This document shows positions 1-8,812 of a DNA stretch of 54,520 bases, one piece after another (the first letter of the stretch is position 1; every line of letters begins with the position of its first letter). Under the pieces are notes generated by a model. That model was not told the origin of the DNA and ran no database searches. It was given only the letters and a program-made list of their open reading frames with translations. Made by a program: the position numbers and the translations under genes. The DNA lies in assembly GCA_937934645.1 (NCBI GenBank), contig CALGYZ010000053.1, positions 1-54,520 on the forward strand, in the 5' to 3' direction. Source of the stretch: an uncultured Bacillaceae bacterium (GTDB lineage: Bacteria; Bacillota; Bacilli; Bacillales; Caldibacillaceae).

Positions 1-461
1 AACCTACATAAATTGGTGGCCAAACAATGCATTTTTAGTTTGCCATAAACACCTCCGTATTCATCCTGTAATTTTTGTGGTAAATCCCAATGATACAGGG
101 TTAAGATCGGTTCAATATTATGTTTAATCAATTCATTTATGATATTGTTATAAAATTCTACACCCTTCTCATTAATTTCTCCTTTACCTTCCGGGAATAT
201 CCGCGTCCAGGCTACAGAAAACCGATACCCTTTTAATCCTTGTTCAGCCATTAATTTTATATCTTCCTTATAACGGTGGTAATGGTCTACCGCTATTTCA
301 CCAGTTGTATCTTTAAAAGTCGTACCGGGGATTTTTGCGAAAGTATCCCAGATGGATTCCCCTTTTCCATCCTCATTCCAAGCTCCTTCAACCTGATAAG
401 CTGCAGATGCTGCAGACCAGAGAAAGTTTTTCGGAAAGGGCGATAATTTTTTATGGATCAT
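1..461 (-). CDS. 6-phospho-beta-glucosidase (GH1), N-terminal part, cut by the window edge
   Basis: The frame starts with ATG at 461 behind AAGGAGG and runs off the window edge without a stop (153 codons). The N-terminus has the GH1 signature F-L-W-S-A-A-S-A-A-Y-Q-V-E-G followed by W-N-E-D-G-K-G, then FSVAWTRIFPEG and LTLYHWDLPQ, which fits the BglC/YckE group of phospho-beta-glucosidases. These hydrolyse phosphorylated beta-glucosides delivered by a PTS. The PTS genes lie divergently 260 bases away, which supports that role. GH1 similarity stops after DEYGG (about base 51); the last 16 codons (bases 3-50) do not look like any GH1 protein, where W/F-E-S is normally next. The gene may therefore be interrupted. 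Catalytic glutamates lie beyond the visible part. Confidence 0.85.
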   Translation of the reverse strand, partial: MIHKKLSPFPKNFLWSAASAAYQVEGAWNEDGKGESIWDTFAKIPGTTFKDTTGEIAVDHYHRYKEDIKLMAEQGLKGYRFSVAWTRIFPEGKGEINEKGVEFYNNIINELIKHNIEPILTLYHWDLPQKLQDEYGGVYGKLKMHCLATNLCR

Positions 462-720
462 TATTATATCCTCCTTATTTTAATAAAATCATTTCACGAC
501 TTATCTCACCGTATATTTTTTACCCCCCTGTTTTTTTATTCATTAATGTTTCATTTTGTTTTATTTTGTTTAATTACAGCATTAATTTATCAACAAACAT
601 GAAAAATGTCAAACAAAAAAACATTAAATCGGTTGATTTCACACAAAATTGATGATAAAGTAAACTTACAAAATAAAACGAAAAAATAAAAACAAATTCA
701 AACATACGGGAGTGGTTTTT
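462..720. promoter_or_regulatory. Divergent promoter region between GH1 gene and PTS genes
   Basis: This 259-base AT-rich gap must carry promoters in both directions. A possible plus-strand promoter is TTGATT, 17 bases, TAAAGT before the PTS genes, but the -10 is poor. A small inverted repeat AATC-GGTT-GATT overlaps that -35 and could be an operator. I see no clear antiterminator RNA hairpin or sigma-54 promoter of the kind found near some PTS operons. Confidence 0.35.
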
Positions 721-1032
721 TTGAATAAAGCAGAAATATCCTTGGTTGGATTTGAAATTGTGGCTTATGCAGGCGATGCCAGATCGAAATTATTAAACGC
801 TTTAACTTTAGCAAAGGAGGGAAATTTGAAAGAAGCAGAATGTCTCGTATCGGAAGCAAAAAAATTATTGGCTGATGCCCATAAAAACCAGACTGACGTA
901 CTTTCCGCCGAAGCTAAAGGGGAAAATACCGAAATAGGTTTCATCATGGTTCATGCACAGGATCATTTAATGGCAGCATTATTGCTCTGCGATATTATTG
1001 GACATTTATTTGATATTTACAAGAAAGGATGA
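721..1032 (+). CDS. lacF: PTS lactose/cellobiose-type EIIA component
   Basis: Small cytoplasmic phosphocarrier that takes phosphate from HPr and passes it to the EIIB domain of the next gene. It is an all-helical protein of 103 residues, the usual size of the LacF/CelC family. The conserved A-Y-A-G-D-A-R-S segment carries the Asp that binds the trimer metal ion. The phosphorylated His lies in V-H-A-Q-D-H-L-M near the C-terminus. I chose the TTG start at 721 because GGGAG lies about eight bases upstream; a GTG at 712 sits inside that ribosome binding site. The stop is six bases before the EIICB start, so the two are co-translated. The symbol reflects family; the sugar could be cellobiose or another beta-glucoside. 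Confidence 0.9.
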   Translation: MNKAEISLVGFEIVAYAGDARSKLLNALTLAKEGNLKEAECLVSEAKKLLADAHKNQTDVLSAEAKGENTEIGFIMVHAQDHLMAALLLCDIIGHLFDIYKKG

Positions 1033-1038
1033 GACTGA

Positions 1039-2712
1039 ATGAATAGCCTGATCGCAAAAATTGAAAAAGCAAATCCTTTTTTTGAAAAACTGTCGCGAAA
1101 CCCGTATTTACGGGCTATTTTTGAAGGCTTTATCGCTGCAATGCCAGTCGTTTTATTTTCGAGTATTTTTATGCTGATTGCATACGTTCCCAATATTTTT
1201 GGTTTTTATTGGAGTGAAAAAATCGAAACAGCCCTTATTAAACCGTACAATTATTCTATGGGTTTACTTGGAATGCTAATTGCAGCAACTACAACGAAGA
1301 GTTTAACAGATTCCTTTAATAGAAAGTTGCCGAAAAACAACCAGATTAATAACATTTCCGTAATGCTTGCGGCAATTTGCGGATTCCTGCTTGTCGCAGC
1401 CGACCCGCTTGAAGGCGGGTTTTCCGGAAGCCACATGGGAACATCCGGTCTTTTAGCTGCATTCGTCGTTGCCTTTATTACCGCGAACATTTATAGATTA
1501 TGTATCCGGAATAATGTAACAATTAAAATGCCGAAAGAAGTGCCGCCAAACATTTCCCAAACCTTTAAAGATTTAATCCCTTTCGCTGTATCCGTCCTGT
1601 TTTTCTGGCTGTTTGATATGGTGATCAGAAACCTGACGGAAGTAAATTTTGCCCAGTGGGTTATTGAAGTCTTCCAGCCCCTTTTTACAGCCGCCGACGG
1701 ATATATTGGCCTCGCACTCATTTATGGTGCCATGGCGTTCTTCTGGTTTATCGGTATTCACGGCCCGTCAATCGTGGAACCTGCCGTAGCCGCGATTTAT
1801 TATATGAATCTTGATATCAACTTGAGACTTTTTCAAGCAGGTGAACATGCATCCAATGTATTGACACCCGGGCTTCAACATTTTGTAGCCACACTTGGAG
1901 GAACCGGCGCAACATTAGTCATTACATTTATGTTTGCATTTATGGCAAAGTCAAAACAAATGAAAGCGGTTGGAAAAGCAGCTTCAATACCCGTTCTTTT
2001 CGGTGTCAATGAACCGATTTTGTTTGGTGCCCCTTTAGTATTGAACCCGGTATTTATGATTCCATTTATTCTAACACCAATTGTCAACGTCTGGCTATTT
2101 AAATTTTTTGTTGAAGTCATCGGCATGGACAGCTTTATGTACTTATTGCCATGGACAACTCCGGGACCTGTCGGATTAGTAATGGGAACGGGGTTTGCTG
2201 TATCCGCTTTTGTTCTGGCGGTCATTCTTTTAATCATTGATTTTATCATCTATTATCCTTTCTTTAAAATTTATGATAAACAAAAACAAGAAGAGGAATT
2301 AAATGTTCCTGCTGAAGGAGAAAATAAAGAAATGACTGTAAAGGAAACAGAGGAAGAAGAAATTTTAAGAACTCCTGTGCCCGATAAAAAACAAATAAAA
2401 GACAAGAATGTACTTGTATTATGTGCCGGCGGAGGCACGAGCGGTTTATTGGCCAACGCTTTAACAGAAGGTGCTGAAAAAAATAATGTTCCGATTACTG
2501 CTGCCGCGGGAGCGTACGGTGCACACCATGATATTTTAAAGGATTTTGATTTGGTAATTCTCGCCCCTCAAGTGGCATCAAATTATCAAGATATTAAAGA
2601 AGACACGGACCGTCTCGGCATTACATTACTCTCCACGGGGGGACAAGAATACATCAGTTTAACAAGGGATCCGGACAAAGCATTAAATTATATACTGGAA
2701 GCGTTAAAATAA
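1039..2712 (+). CDS. lacE: PTS lactose/cellobiose-family EIICB permease
   Basis: Membrane permease that imports and phosphorylates a beta-linked disaccharide. Residues 1-430 form the multi-spanning EIIC domain with the family segment F-W-F-I-G-I-H-G. An acidic linker of about 25 residues follows, then a C-terminal EIIB domain. Cys462 in L-C-A-G-G-G-T-S-G-L is the phosphorylated residue. Fusion of IIC to a C-terminal IIB and a length of 557 residues match LacE rather than CelB, which lacks IIB. The divergent hydrolase looks like a phospho-beta-glucosidase rather than LacG, so the substrate is more likely a beta-glucoside than lactose. The gene ends before a hairpin shared with the catalase gene. 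Confidence 0.9.
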   Translation: MNSLIAKIEKANPFFEKLSRNPYLRAIFEGFIAAMPVVLFSSIFMLIAYVPNIFGFYWSEKIETALIKPYNYSMGLLGMLIAATTTKSLTDSFNRKLPKNNQINNISVMLAAICGFLLVAADPLEGGFSGSHMGTSGLLAAFVVAFITANIYRLCIRNNVTIKMPKEVPPNISQTFKDLIPFAVSVLFFWLFDMVIRNLTEVNFAQWVIEVFQPLFTAADGYIGLALIYGAMAFFWFIGIHGPSIVEPAVAAIYYMNLDINLRLFQAGEHASNVLTPGLQHFVATLGGTGATLVITFMFAFMAKSKQMKAVGKAASIPVLFGVNEPILFGAPLVLNPVFMIPFILTPIVNVWLFKFFVEVIGMDSFMYLLPWTTPGPVGLVMGTGFAVSAFVLAVILLIIDFIIYYPFFKIYDKQKQEEELNVPAEGENKEMTVKETEEEEILRTPVPDKKQIKDKNVLVLCAGGGTSGLLANALTEGAEKNNVPITAAAGAYGAHHDILKDFDLVILAPQVASNYQDIKEDTDRLGITLLSTGGQEYISLTRDPDKALNYILEALK

Positions 2713-2774
2713 TACATTTCAACTTACTTGCCACCTGGAAGTTTTGCTTAAACTATATTAATCAAAAAAGTTAA

Positions 2775-2796
2775 AAGGTACCCTAAAGGGTACCTT
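2775..2796. terminator. Bidirectional terminator between EIICB and catalase genes
   Basis: AAGGTACCC and GGGTACCTT pair around a TAAA loop. A-rich sequence on one side and T-rich on the other suit termination of both convergent genes. Confidence 0.85.
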
Positions 2797-2806
2797 CCTT
2801 CATTTT

Positions 2807-4867
2807 TTATGTCCGGTTCCAAAACCGTTGCCGGGCAATAGCCATAATAAATTGTTCCCCGAAGTCCGGATTATTCTCGGCAAAGACAACACCTGCTAAA
2901 TTGTTTTCCTTTGAAGCCTGAATATAGGAACGTCCTGTCGTGGCAACACCGATCGGTTTAAAGAAAATATAGGCTGTATGGACAAAGTTTCTAATATTGT
3001 AATCAAACTTTTCCTGTTGGTTTGATCTTCCGCCGACAACATATAAAGAATCAAATAAATACGCACTCGTTGTAAGGAACGATTCATCGACTTTCAGCTG
3101 TTTTCCGTCATTTCCCGTAACCGTTCCGAGCGTTTGGCTGACGATCGAATAAAACACTCCGTACTTATCAAACAAGTTTAGTACATTCATCACTTCATGA
3201 GTATGAAAACCGTCACCGATTAATACGCCCACTTTTTGTGTATAGGCGTACTTTGGTGTGTTCGCCTGGCTCAAGGAAGGATATTTCGTTGAGACCTGTA
3301 CATGGGCGCCCCGCGGGCGTCTCACTCCGATATGATCCGCAACTATGCTGGCCAATTCCGTATCAACATTTGCAAGCAAATCAACATTTTGCTGGCGGAC
3401 CGATTCACTTTTTACTTTACCCAGCTGATAACTGAACCCTTCGATGGTGTGCTGTTTTTCCACTGGTGTCAGGCTGTTCCAGAATATTCTCGGCTGTGTA
3501 AAGAAATCTTTAAACGAATTGCTTCTCTTGCGGGTAACCCGGCCTGCCACTTTTTTCGGGTAATGTTCGTAACCGCCTTTTTCCGGAGGTGTTGTGTAGG
3601 GGGTATTGTTGGCGAGTGAATTGTTGCGGTAGTTCACTTGATCCACATCAATCCTGTAGCGCATATAACCGCGCCGGGTATTATTATGGAAAGGACATAA
3701 CGGACGGTTAATGGGCAGATCATCATAGTTAGCACTTCCGAGCCGGTGGTGCTGGGTATCCCGGTAGGCAAATAACCTTCCCTGCAAGACCGGATCATTG
3801 GAAAATCCAATTCCCGGGACCACATTTGCCGGGTTAAAAGCAATTTGTTCCATTTCGGCAAATTCATTCTTGATATTCCGGTTTAGTGTTAATTTACCGA
3901 CCATTTGGACGGGAACGAGTTCTTCCGGCCAAAACTTGGTCGGGTCCAAAATATCGAAATCAAAATTAAATTCATCTTCCTCAGAAATCAGCTGTACACC
4001 CAATTCATATTCCGGATAGGCTCCGCGGTCAATCGCCTCGCGCAAATCTCTGCGATGGAAATCCGGGTCCAATCCGCCGATTTTAATCGCTTCTTCATTG
4101 AGTAAAGAATGGACACCCAAAACAGGTTTCCAGACAAACCGGACGAACGTTGCTTTGCCTTCATCATTAATAAACAAATACGTATTGATGGACCACGACT
4201 CCATCATCCTGTAACTGCGCAACACACCGCGCGGTGACATTATCCACATAACCATATGAAGCGATTCGGGATTATTGGCTACATAATCCCAAAAGCGATC
4301 ATGGGCGCCCGTTGCCGTCGGGATACCGTCATCCTGTTTATTTTGGTAGGCGTGAATTACATCGGGAAATTTTTTGGGATCGTTCACAATCAATACGGGC
4401 ATCGCAATGGTCGTTAAATCATAGTTGCCTTCTTCCGTATAAAACTTTGCCCCTTTACAACGCAAATCCCTGGCGGTATCATAGGATCCCTTTGGCCCCT
4501 GTACCGTGGAAAAGCGGACGGTAACCGGCGTCTTCTTTCCGGCTTCCGATAAAAAGGCCGCTTTTGTCACATGCTTCATCGAGCGGTAACATTCAAACAC
4601 CCCGTAGGCGCCGTAGCCCCTGGCATGGACAACCCGCTCCGGAATCTCTTCCCGGTTGAAATGGGACATTTTTTCCAGGAAATAAAAATCTTCCAGCAAA
4701 GCCGGTCCGCGTTCGCCTGCTGTTAAAATTTCACTGTCATTGGAGATTTTTAAATTTTGTTTTGTTGTGAGCGGTTTTCCTGTGTTTTGTACGCGGTACC
4801 GGTCCAATTGTCTTTGTTTCGGGTTTTCCGTCCCGGAACTATGCTGTCTGGATGTCTTCTCATCCAT
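2807..4867 (-). CDS. katE: Large-subunit (clade 2, HPII-like) catalase, variant active site
   Basis: Heme catalase of 686 residues with a C-terminal DJ-1/GATase-like domain (from about residue 535), the clade 2 architecture. It would dismutate hydrogen peroxide in the cytoplasm. Distal His81 is in R-V-V-H-A-R-G-Y-G, the distal Ser follows in V-R-F-S-T-V, and the proximal heme Tyr is in F-A-Y-R-D-T-Q. However, the segment that normally reads D-L-V-G-N-N-T-P reads D-L-T-T-I-A-M-P here, so the catalytic distal Asn is missing. I chose the ATG at 4867 because AGGGG lies upstream and the N-terminus then resembles the family; an ATG at 4912 in frame is possible but has only a weak ribosome site. No PerR or sigma-B site is convincing upstream. 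Confidence 0.88.
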   Translation of the reverse strand: MDEKTSRQHSSGTENPKQRQLDRYRVQNTGKPLTTKQNLKISNDSEILTAGERGPALLEDFYFLEKMSHFNREEIPERVVHARGYGAYGVFECYRSMKHVTKAAFLSEAGKKTPVTVRFSTVQGPKGSYDTARDLRCKGAKFYTEEGNYDLTTIAMPVLIVNDPKKFPDVIHAYQNKQDDGIPTATGAHDRFWDYVANNPESLHMVMWIMSPRGVLRSYRMMESWSINTYLFINDEGKATFVRFVWKPVLGVHSLLNEEAIKIGGLDPDFHRRDLREAIDRGAYPEYELGVQLISEEDEFNFDFDILDPTKFWPEELVPVQMVGKLTLNRNIKNEFAEMEQIAFNPANVVPGIGFSNDPVLQGRLFAYRDTQHHRLGSANYDDLPINRPLCPFHNNTRRGYMRYRIDVDQVNYRNNSLANNTPYTTPPEKGGYEHYPKKVAGRVTRKRSNSFKDFFTQPRIFWNSLTPVEKQHTIEGFSYQLGKVKSESVRQQNVDLLANVDTELASIVADHIGVRRPRGAHVQVSTKYPSLSQANTPKYAYTQKVGVLIGDGFHTHEVMNVLNLFDKYGVFYSIVSQTLGTVTGNDGKQLKVDESFLTTSAYLFDSLYVVGGRSNQQEKFDYNIRNFVHTAYIFFKPIGVATTGRSYIQASKENNLAGVVFAENNPDFGEQFIMAIARQRFWNRT

Positions 4868-5229
4868 GTTATCAACCATCCCCTGATCACATTTTATTGC
4901 CTTTATATCCATATGAGTCCCGTTTTCCGAATATGCCCGCCCCAGTTACGGAAAAGGAAAATATACGAGAATCGTTTAGTTATTTTGGGGATTTTTCAAA
5001 ATATTTGCTCTCACCGGATATAAAAACCGTCGCGGTAAAAATGATTGCCTGGTTGCTGCAATTTTACACGAACGTGCCGATGAGTTTTCAACTTCATATC
5101 ACAAGGACTGCGTAATTACTTTTATAGGACCATAGGTAATAGAAAAAGACAGCCAAAATCAGCTGTCTTTCCCATTTTAATCATTAACATCATTTCTAAA
5201 TCTTTATCCGTCCGTGTTTTTTCCATACT
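4868..5229. other. Intergenic stretch: catalase leader and VOC gene terminator
   Basis: About 360 bases. The only structure I can support is the terminator hairpin at 5145-5170. The rest must contain the catalase promoter, but I find no clean sigma-A, sigma-B or PerR-type sequence. Confidence 0.4.
5145..5170 (-). terminator. Terminator of the VOC gene
   Basis: AAAGACAGC pairs with GCTGTCTTT around an eight-base loop. On the minus strand the stem is followed by TTTTTCT. Confidence 0.8.
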
Positions 5230-5613
5230 TTATACGGTTATTTCAATTTGATTTCCTTCAGGTCCCGATATACAGCTGTCATAATACCCGTCACCGGTAG
5301 TGCGGGGGCCGCTGATTACTTCATACCCGGCTTCTCTTAATTGATTGGTTAACACATCTACTTTTTCCTTACTCCCGACACTAAATGCTAAATGGGTATA
5401 CCCTGTTCTAAACAGGTTTTTCTCAGAATCAGCCATGTCAGGACGTGTCATAATTTCAAGTCTGGCACCGTTATCAAATGATAGGAAATACGTTTCCAGT
5501 CCGGTTTTAGGATTGTGATATTTCGTATTTGGTGATGCACCGAAAAATTTTACAAAGAAATTCTTTGCAGCTTCTAAGTCGTTCACATACATGGCAACAT
5601 GCTCTATTCTCAT
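5230..5613 (-). CDS. VOC/glyoxalase-family metalloprotein
   Basis: A 127-residue protein of the vicinal oxygen chelate fold with the two beta-alpha-beta-beta-beta repeats in one chain. Candidate metal ligands sit where expected: His5 in I-E-H-V-A-M-Y-V, Glu in A-R-L-E-I-M, His in Y-T-H-L-A-F and Glu in N-Q-I-E-I-T-V. This pattern is that of glyoxalase I-like lyases and related proteins. The catalytic partner substrate cannot be read from the sequence, so glyoxalase activity is only one possibility; thiol transferase or dioxygenase relatives share the fold. It is a single-gene unit with its own terminator downstream. Confidence 0.8.
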   Translation of the reverse strand: MRIEHVAMYVNDLEAAKNFFVKFFGASPNTKYHNPKTGLETYFLSFDNGARLEIMTRPDMADSEKNLFRTGYTHLAFSVGSKEKVDVLTNQLREAGYEVISGPRTTGDGYYDSCISGPEGNQIEITV

Positions 5614-5740
5614 ACCGATCTCCCTTTTTGCTATTATTTTAATATACTTATCTTAGCATGGATTTATCATTTGACCGGATTTAAGAACTGACAATTGTAT
5701 GTATTGTTTCAAATATATCGTTTTAAGGGGGATTTTTAAA

Positions 5741-6862
5741 ATGGGCATTCCAATAAAAAAAATAAAAATAAGAAAATTAAACATGAATCTGAAAACACCT
5801 TTTACGACAAGTTTCGGCACCATTCAGCATAAAGAACTTTTTATTACGGAAGCGGTTGATGAAGACGGCAACCGCGGCTATGGTGAATCCGTCGCATTTT
5901 CCATTCCCTGGTACACAGAGGAAACAGTACAAACTACTTTGCACATGATGGAAGATTTCCTGATACCTTTATTGCAAAAATATAAAAATACGATTGAACA
6001 TCCGGATGATTTAGCTACCATTTTTAAGCCGGTCAAACGGAACAATATGGCCAAGTCTGCACTGGAAGGTGCCGTGTGGGATCTTTACGCTAAAAGAAAC
6101 GATATTACATTGGCCGAAGCCCTCGGTGGAAACAAAAAACAGGTTGAAGCCGGCATCAGCATCGGCATCCAGGAATCCGTACTTGATTTGCTCCGGTTGA
6201 TCGAAAAATCGCTTGCCGACGGATATAAACGGATAAAATTAAAAATCAAACCTGAATTTGATGTAGAAGTATTACGGGAAGTGCGAAAAAATTTTCCCGA
6301 TGTGCCGCTCATGGCCGATGCCAATTCCGCCTACACGTTAAACGATCTGGAGCATTTGAAACGATTGGATGAATTTCATCTCATGATGATTGAACAGCCG
6401 CTGGGCCATGACGATATTGTCGACCATGCCAAATTACAGGCAGAAATAAATACACCAGTCTGCCTTGATGAAAGCATCCATTCCTTCGATGATGTCAGAA
6501 AAGCGCATGAACTGGGCAGCTGCAAAATCATCAATCTGAAAATCGGAAGGGTAGGGGGATTGACTGAGGCCAAACGGATTCACGATTATTGTAAAGAAAA
6601 CGGCATTTCACTTTGGTGCGGGGGTATGCTGGAAGCGGGTGTCGGACGGGCCCACAATATCGCATTGGCCACCCTGCCGCAATTTACATTGCCGGGGGAT
6701 ACGTCAAGTTCTTCACGGTACTGGGAAAAAGATATAATCGAGCCTGAAGTTGTTGCTGAAAATGGTGTCATCCATGTTCCGGAAAAACCCGGCATCGGTT
6801 ACAGGTTGGATGAAGAAGCAATGGATTCGTATACGGAATGGATAAAAATTTATCATTTTTAA
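5741..6862 (+). CDS. menC: o-Succinylbenzoate synthase / N-acylamino acid racemase (enolase superfamily)
   Basis: A 373-residue enolase-superfamily enzyme of the MenC/NAAAR subgroup. Catalytic lysines are K166 and K168 of the K-L-K motif. Metal ligands follow in order: Asp in A-D-A-N-S-A-Y, Glu in I-E-Q-P and Asp in L-D-E-S. A second catalytic Lys lies in N-L-K-I-G-R-V-G-G. MenC makes o-succinylbenzoate for menaquinone; the same proteins often racemise N-acylamino acids. No other men genes are nearby, so either role is possible. I start at the ATG at 5741, preceded by AGGGGG; the frame extends upstream to 5699 without a ribosome site. The gene converges on a symporter gene and shares a terminator with it. 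Confidence 0.8.
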   Translation: MGIPIKKIKIRKLNMNLKTPFTTSFGTIQHKELFITEAVDEDGNRGYGESVAFSIPWYTEETVQTTLHMMEDFLIPLLQKYKNTIEHPDDLATIFKPVKRNNMAKSALEGAVWDLYAKRNDITLAEALGGNKKQVEAGISIGIQESVLDLLRLIEKSLADGYKRIKLKIKPEFDVEVLREVRKNFPDVPLMADANSAYTLNDLEHLKRLDEFHLMMIEQPLGHDDIVDHAKLQAEINTPVCLDESIHSFDDVRKAHELGSCKIINLKIGRVGGLTEAKRIHDYCKENGISLWCGGMLEAGVGRAHNIALATLPQFTLPGDTSSSSRYWEKDIIEPEVVAENGVIHVPEKPGIGYRLDEEAMDSYTEWIKIYHF

Positions 6863-6936
6863 ACTTTCTCCTTTTTCCTGAAAGATAAAAGAAACATAAG
6901 CAAAGTAACCCGAACACCGTAACCTGCAAATGCGAT

Positions 6937-6963
6937 AAGCGGTTGACAAAAGTCAACCGCTTT
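6937..6963. terminator. Bidirectional terminator between menC-like and symporter genes
   Basis: AAGCGGTTGAC and GTCAACCGCTT form an 11-bp stem around AAAA, with T-rich sequence following in both directions. Confidence 0.85.
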
Positions 6964-6993
6964 ATCTGCAATCTTTATAAATCCCGGTCTTTA

Positions 6994-8412
6994 TTAATTT
7001 TTTACGCTTCTTCTTTCTTCCAGCGTTATTGTCAGCTCATAAACGCGCTTTTTATTCAGCGGATAAAAGAATGTTAGAATGAGAAATACAAGCAGGAATG
7101 TCACTGCCGGAATCAAAGTGGCAATCATGTAAATACCGTCAAGCACTTCCTGCGGCTGACGGTCGAGTCCGGATACGTAGCCGATCGCCGCAATGGCAAA
7201 ACCGCCGACACCGCCGGCAACGGCTTGTCCGAGTTTTCGTGCGAAAGAGTATACCGAGTATACCGTTGCATCTTCACGCAATCCGGTTAAATATTCATGG
7301 TAGTCAATAACATCGGTGACCAGTGCCCAAATAATTAAGTTAAAGATTCCAAAGCCGAACATTGCAAACGAAATTAAAACTAAGAACAGTGAAAGCGGAA
7401 TATTCGGAATAAAGTACATGACAAAATAGAACGCTGATGCAAGAAGAACACCAATGGATGCGGTTTCTTTTTTGCCGAATCTTTTCACAAGCGGCTGGAT
7501 CAACGGCATAGCCAGTATGACCGTTCCGGCCTGGATAAAGCCGACAATACTTAAAGCGGTCGCATTAGAAAAATAGTCTTTAAACAAATAGACGTTTACG
7601 GAACTGATCAGCATTGTTGTAATTAAAAACAATAATGATGATGCCAGCATCCAAAGCAACGGTTTATTTCTTAATAGTCCTTTTAATGTTTTTGCCATAT
7701 TTCCTTTTTGCTCTGCTGTTTTTTCCGGCAGAACAATCCGTTCGGTTGTAAACCGTACACAGCCGAAATAGCAGGCCATCGCAAGAACACCGAACACGAC
7801 GGCAGTCATAAACAACCGGTTGGCGCTCATTTGATTATCAACAAATACGATCAAAGGTCCAAGAACGTTTATAATTAAAGCTGCCAATGTGGCACCCATT
7901 GTTCTCCATGTAGAAAGTGACGTACGGTGAAGGGAATTTCCCGAAATAACAGAAGCCATGGAACCGTAAGGAATATTCACTGTTGTATACAATAATCCCC
8001 AAACAATATACGTGACGTATGCCCAGGCTAAATAAAATCCGTCAGACATATCCGGAAGTGGCACATATAAAAGAATAAAAGAGATCACAAGCGGCAGGGA
8101 CATTCTGAGAATCCACGGTTTATATTTTCCCAATTTTGTCGTTTTCTGCGAATCAATAAAACGCCCCCAAATGACATCCGCAAATGCATCAATAAAACGA
8201 GAAACAAAGAAAAGCGTTCCGACTGCAGCTGCGTTGATTCCCAATACGTCAGTGTAATACACCATCAAAAATGCCATAATGAACATAAAGGAGAAATCGT
8301 TTCCAAAGTCCCCCAACAAATAACCGATTTGATCCTTTACACCAAAAGGATGTACGGTTTGTCCGCCGGGAGCATTTCCTCTTGCTTTCAAATCCGCTTG
8401 AACCATACTCAT
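6994..8412 (-). CDS. GPH-family glycoside/hexuronide:cation symporter (MelB-like)
   Basis: A 472-residue inner membrane transporter with about twelve hydrophobic segments. Family features include G-D-F-G-N-D-F near the first helix, D-A-F-A-D-V-I-W-G-R-F-I-D-S in the second and third segments and K-Y-K-P-W-I-L-R in the cytoplasmic loop, all typical of MelB/UidB/YjmB transporters. These bring in oligosaccharides or uronides with Na+ or H+. The start at 8412 follows GGGGAGG by eight bases; the frame extends to 8463 but that part lacks a ribosome site and overlaps a cre-like element. A GntR-like operator lies further upstream. No catabolic genes are adjacent, so the sugar is unknown. Confidence 0.85.
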   Translation of the reverse strand: MSMVQADLKARGNAPGGQTVHPFGVKDQIGYLLGDFGNDFSFMFIMAFLMVYYTDVLGINAAAVGTLFFVSRFIDAFADVIWGRFIDSQKTTKLGKYKPWILRMSLPLVISFILLYVPLPDMSDGFYLAWAYVTYIVWGLLYTTVNIPYGSMASVISGNSLHRTSLSTWRTMGATLAALIINVLGPLIVFVDNQMSANRLFMTAVVFGVLAMACYFGCVRFTTERIVLPEKTAEQKGNMAKTLKGLLRNKPLLWMLASSLLFLITTMLISSVNVYLFKDYFSNATALSIVGFIQAGTVILAMPLIQPLVKRFGKKETASIGVLLASAFYFVMYFIPNIPLSLFLVLISFAMFGFGIFNLIIWALVTDVIDYHEYLTGLREDATVYSVYSFARKLGQAVAGGVGGFAIAAIGYVSGLDRQPQEVLDGIYMIATLIPAVTFLLVFLILTFFYPLNKKRVYELTITLEERRSVKN

Positions 8413-8444
8413 TGATAAATCCTCCCCGTAATTTAGAGTTTTGT

Positions 8445-8458
8445 AGTAAACGGTTACA
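8445..8458. promoter_or_regulatory. cre-like (CcpA) site in the symporter leader
   Basis: AGTAAACGGTTACA matches the Bacillus catabolite-responsive element pattern TGWAANCGNTNWCA at 13 of 14 positions. It lies between the predicted operator and the start codon at 8412, where CcpA would block elongation when glucose is present. Confidence 0.6.
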
Positions 8459-8510
8459 GGCATAGCAATAATGAGGAATAATATGATGAATCTTTTCGTA
8501 TCCCTATGCT

Positions 8511-8528
8511 ATACTTGTATACTACCAT
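8511..8528. promoter_or_regulatory. GntR-like operator upstream of the symporter gene
   Basis: ATACTTGTATACTACCAT. The left two thirds equal the B. subtilis gluconate operator half and centre (ATACTTGTATAC) as I remember it; the right arm is degenerate. FadR-subfamily GntR proteins bind this kind of T-x-G-T-x-x-A-C-x-A site. No regulator gene is in the window. Confidence 0.45.
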
Positions 8529-8812
8529 ACCCGTACTTTTTTCACAATCACTTATTTTTTAACTTTTCTTGAACAAGTTTCTAAATCTTTTATACAGTCA
8601 TTTCATTACAACTTGGCATCCGGAAGACAATAATTTGTGTACAGAAAATTGGAGCTGAAAACGTTCTTAATTCTATATTTATATACTGTTTTCGGATGTA
8701 TTTGTGGTCATTTCCATTAATCAGGGGAAAGCTTGCCTGCACAAAATTAGATTAGTAGAATAGGAGATAAAATGTAACAGAAATGTAACATCGAGAAAGG
8801 AAGGCAAAAAAT

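Larger units (their letters stand above)
8413..8812. other. Intergenic control region of symporter and methyltransferase genes
   Basis: A 400-base divergent gap. It holds the cre-like site at 8445-8458 and the GntR-like operator at 8511-8528 for the symporter. The methyltransferase ribosome site AGGAAGG is just before 8813. The middle part (about 8540-8780) is AT-rich with nothing I can assign. Confidence 0.5.

Noticed and set aside
335..652. Plus-strand open frame of 105 codons near the left end
   Set aside because: It lies opposite the GH1 start and its promoter, has low-complexity hydrophobic content and no ribosome site.
1875..2249. Minus-strand frame of 124 codons inside the EIICB gene
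   Set aside because: It is a shadow of the strongly supported permease; no ribosome site or family similarity.
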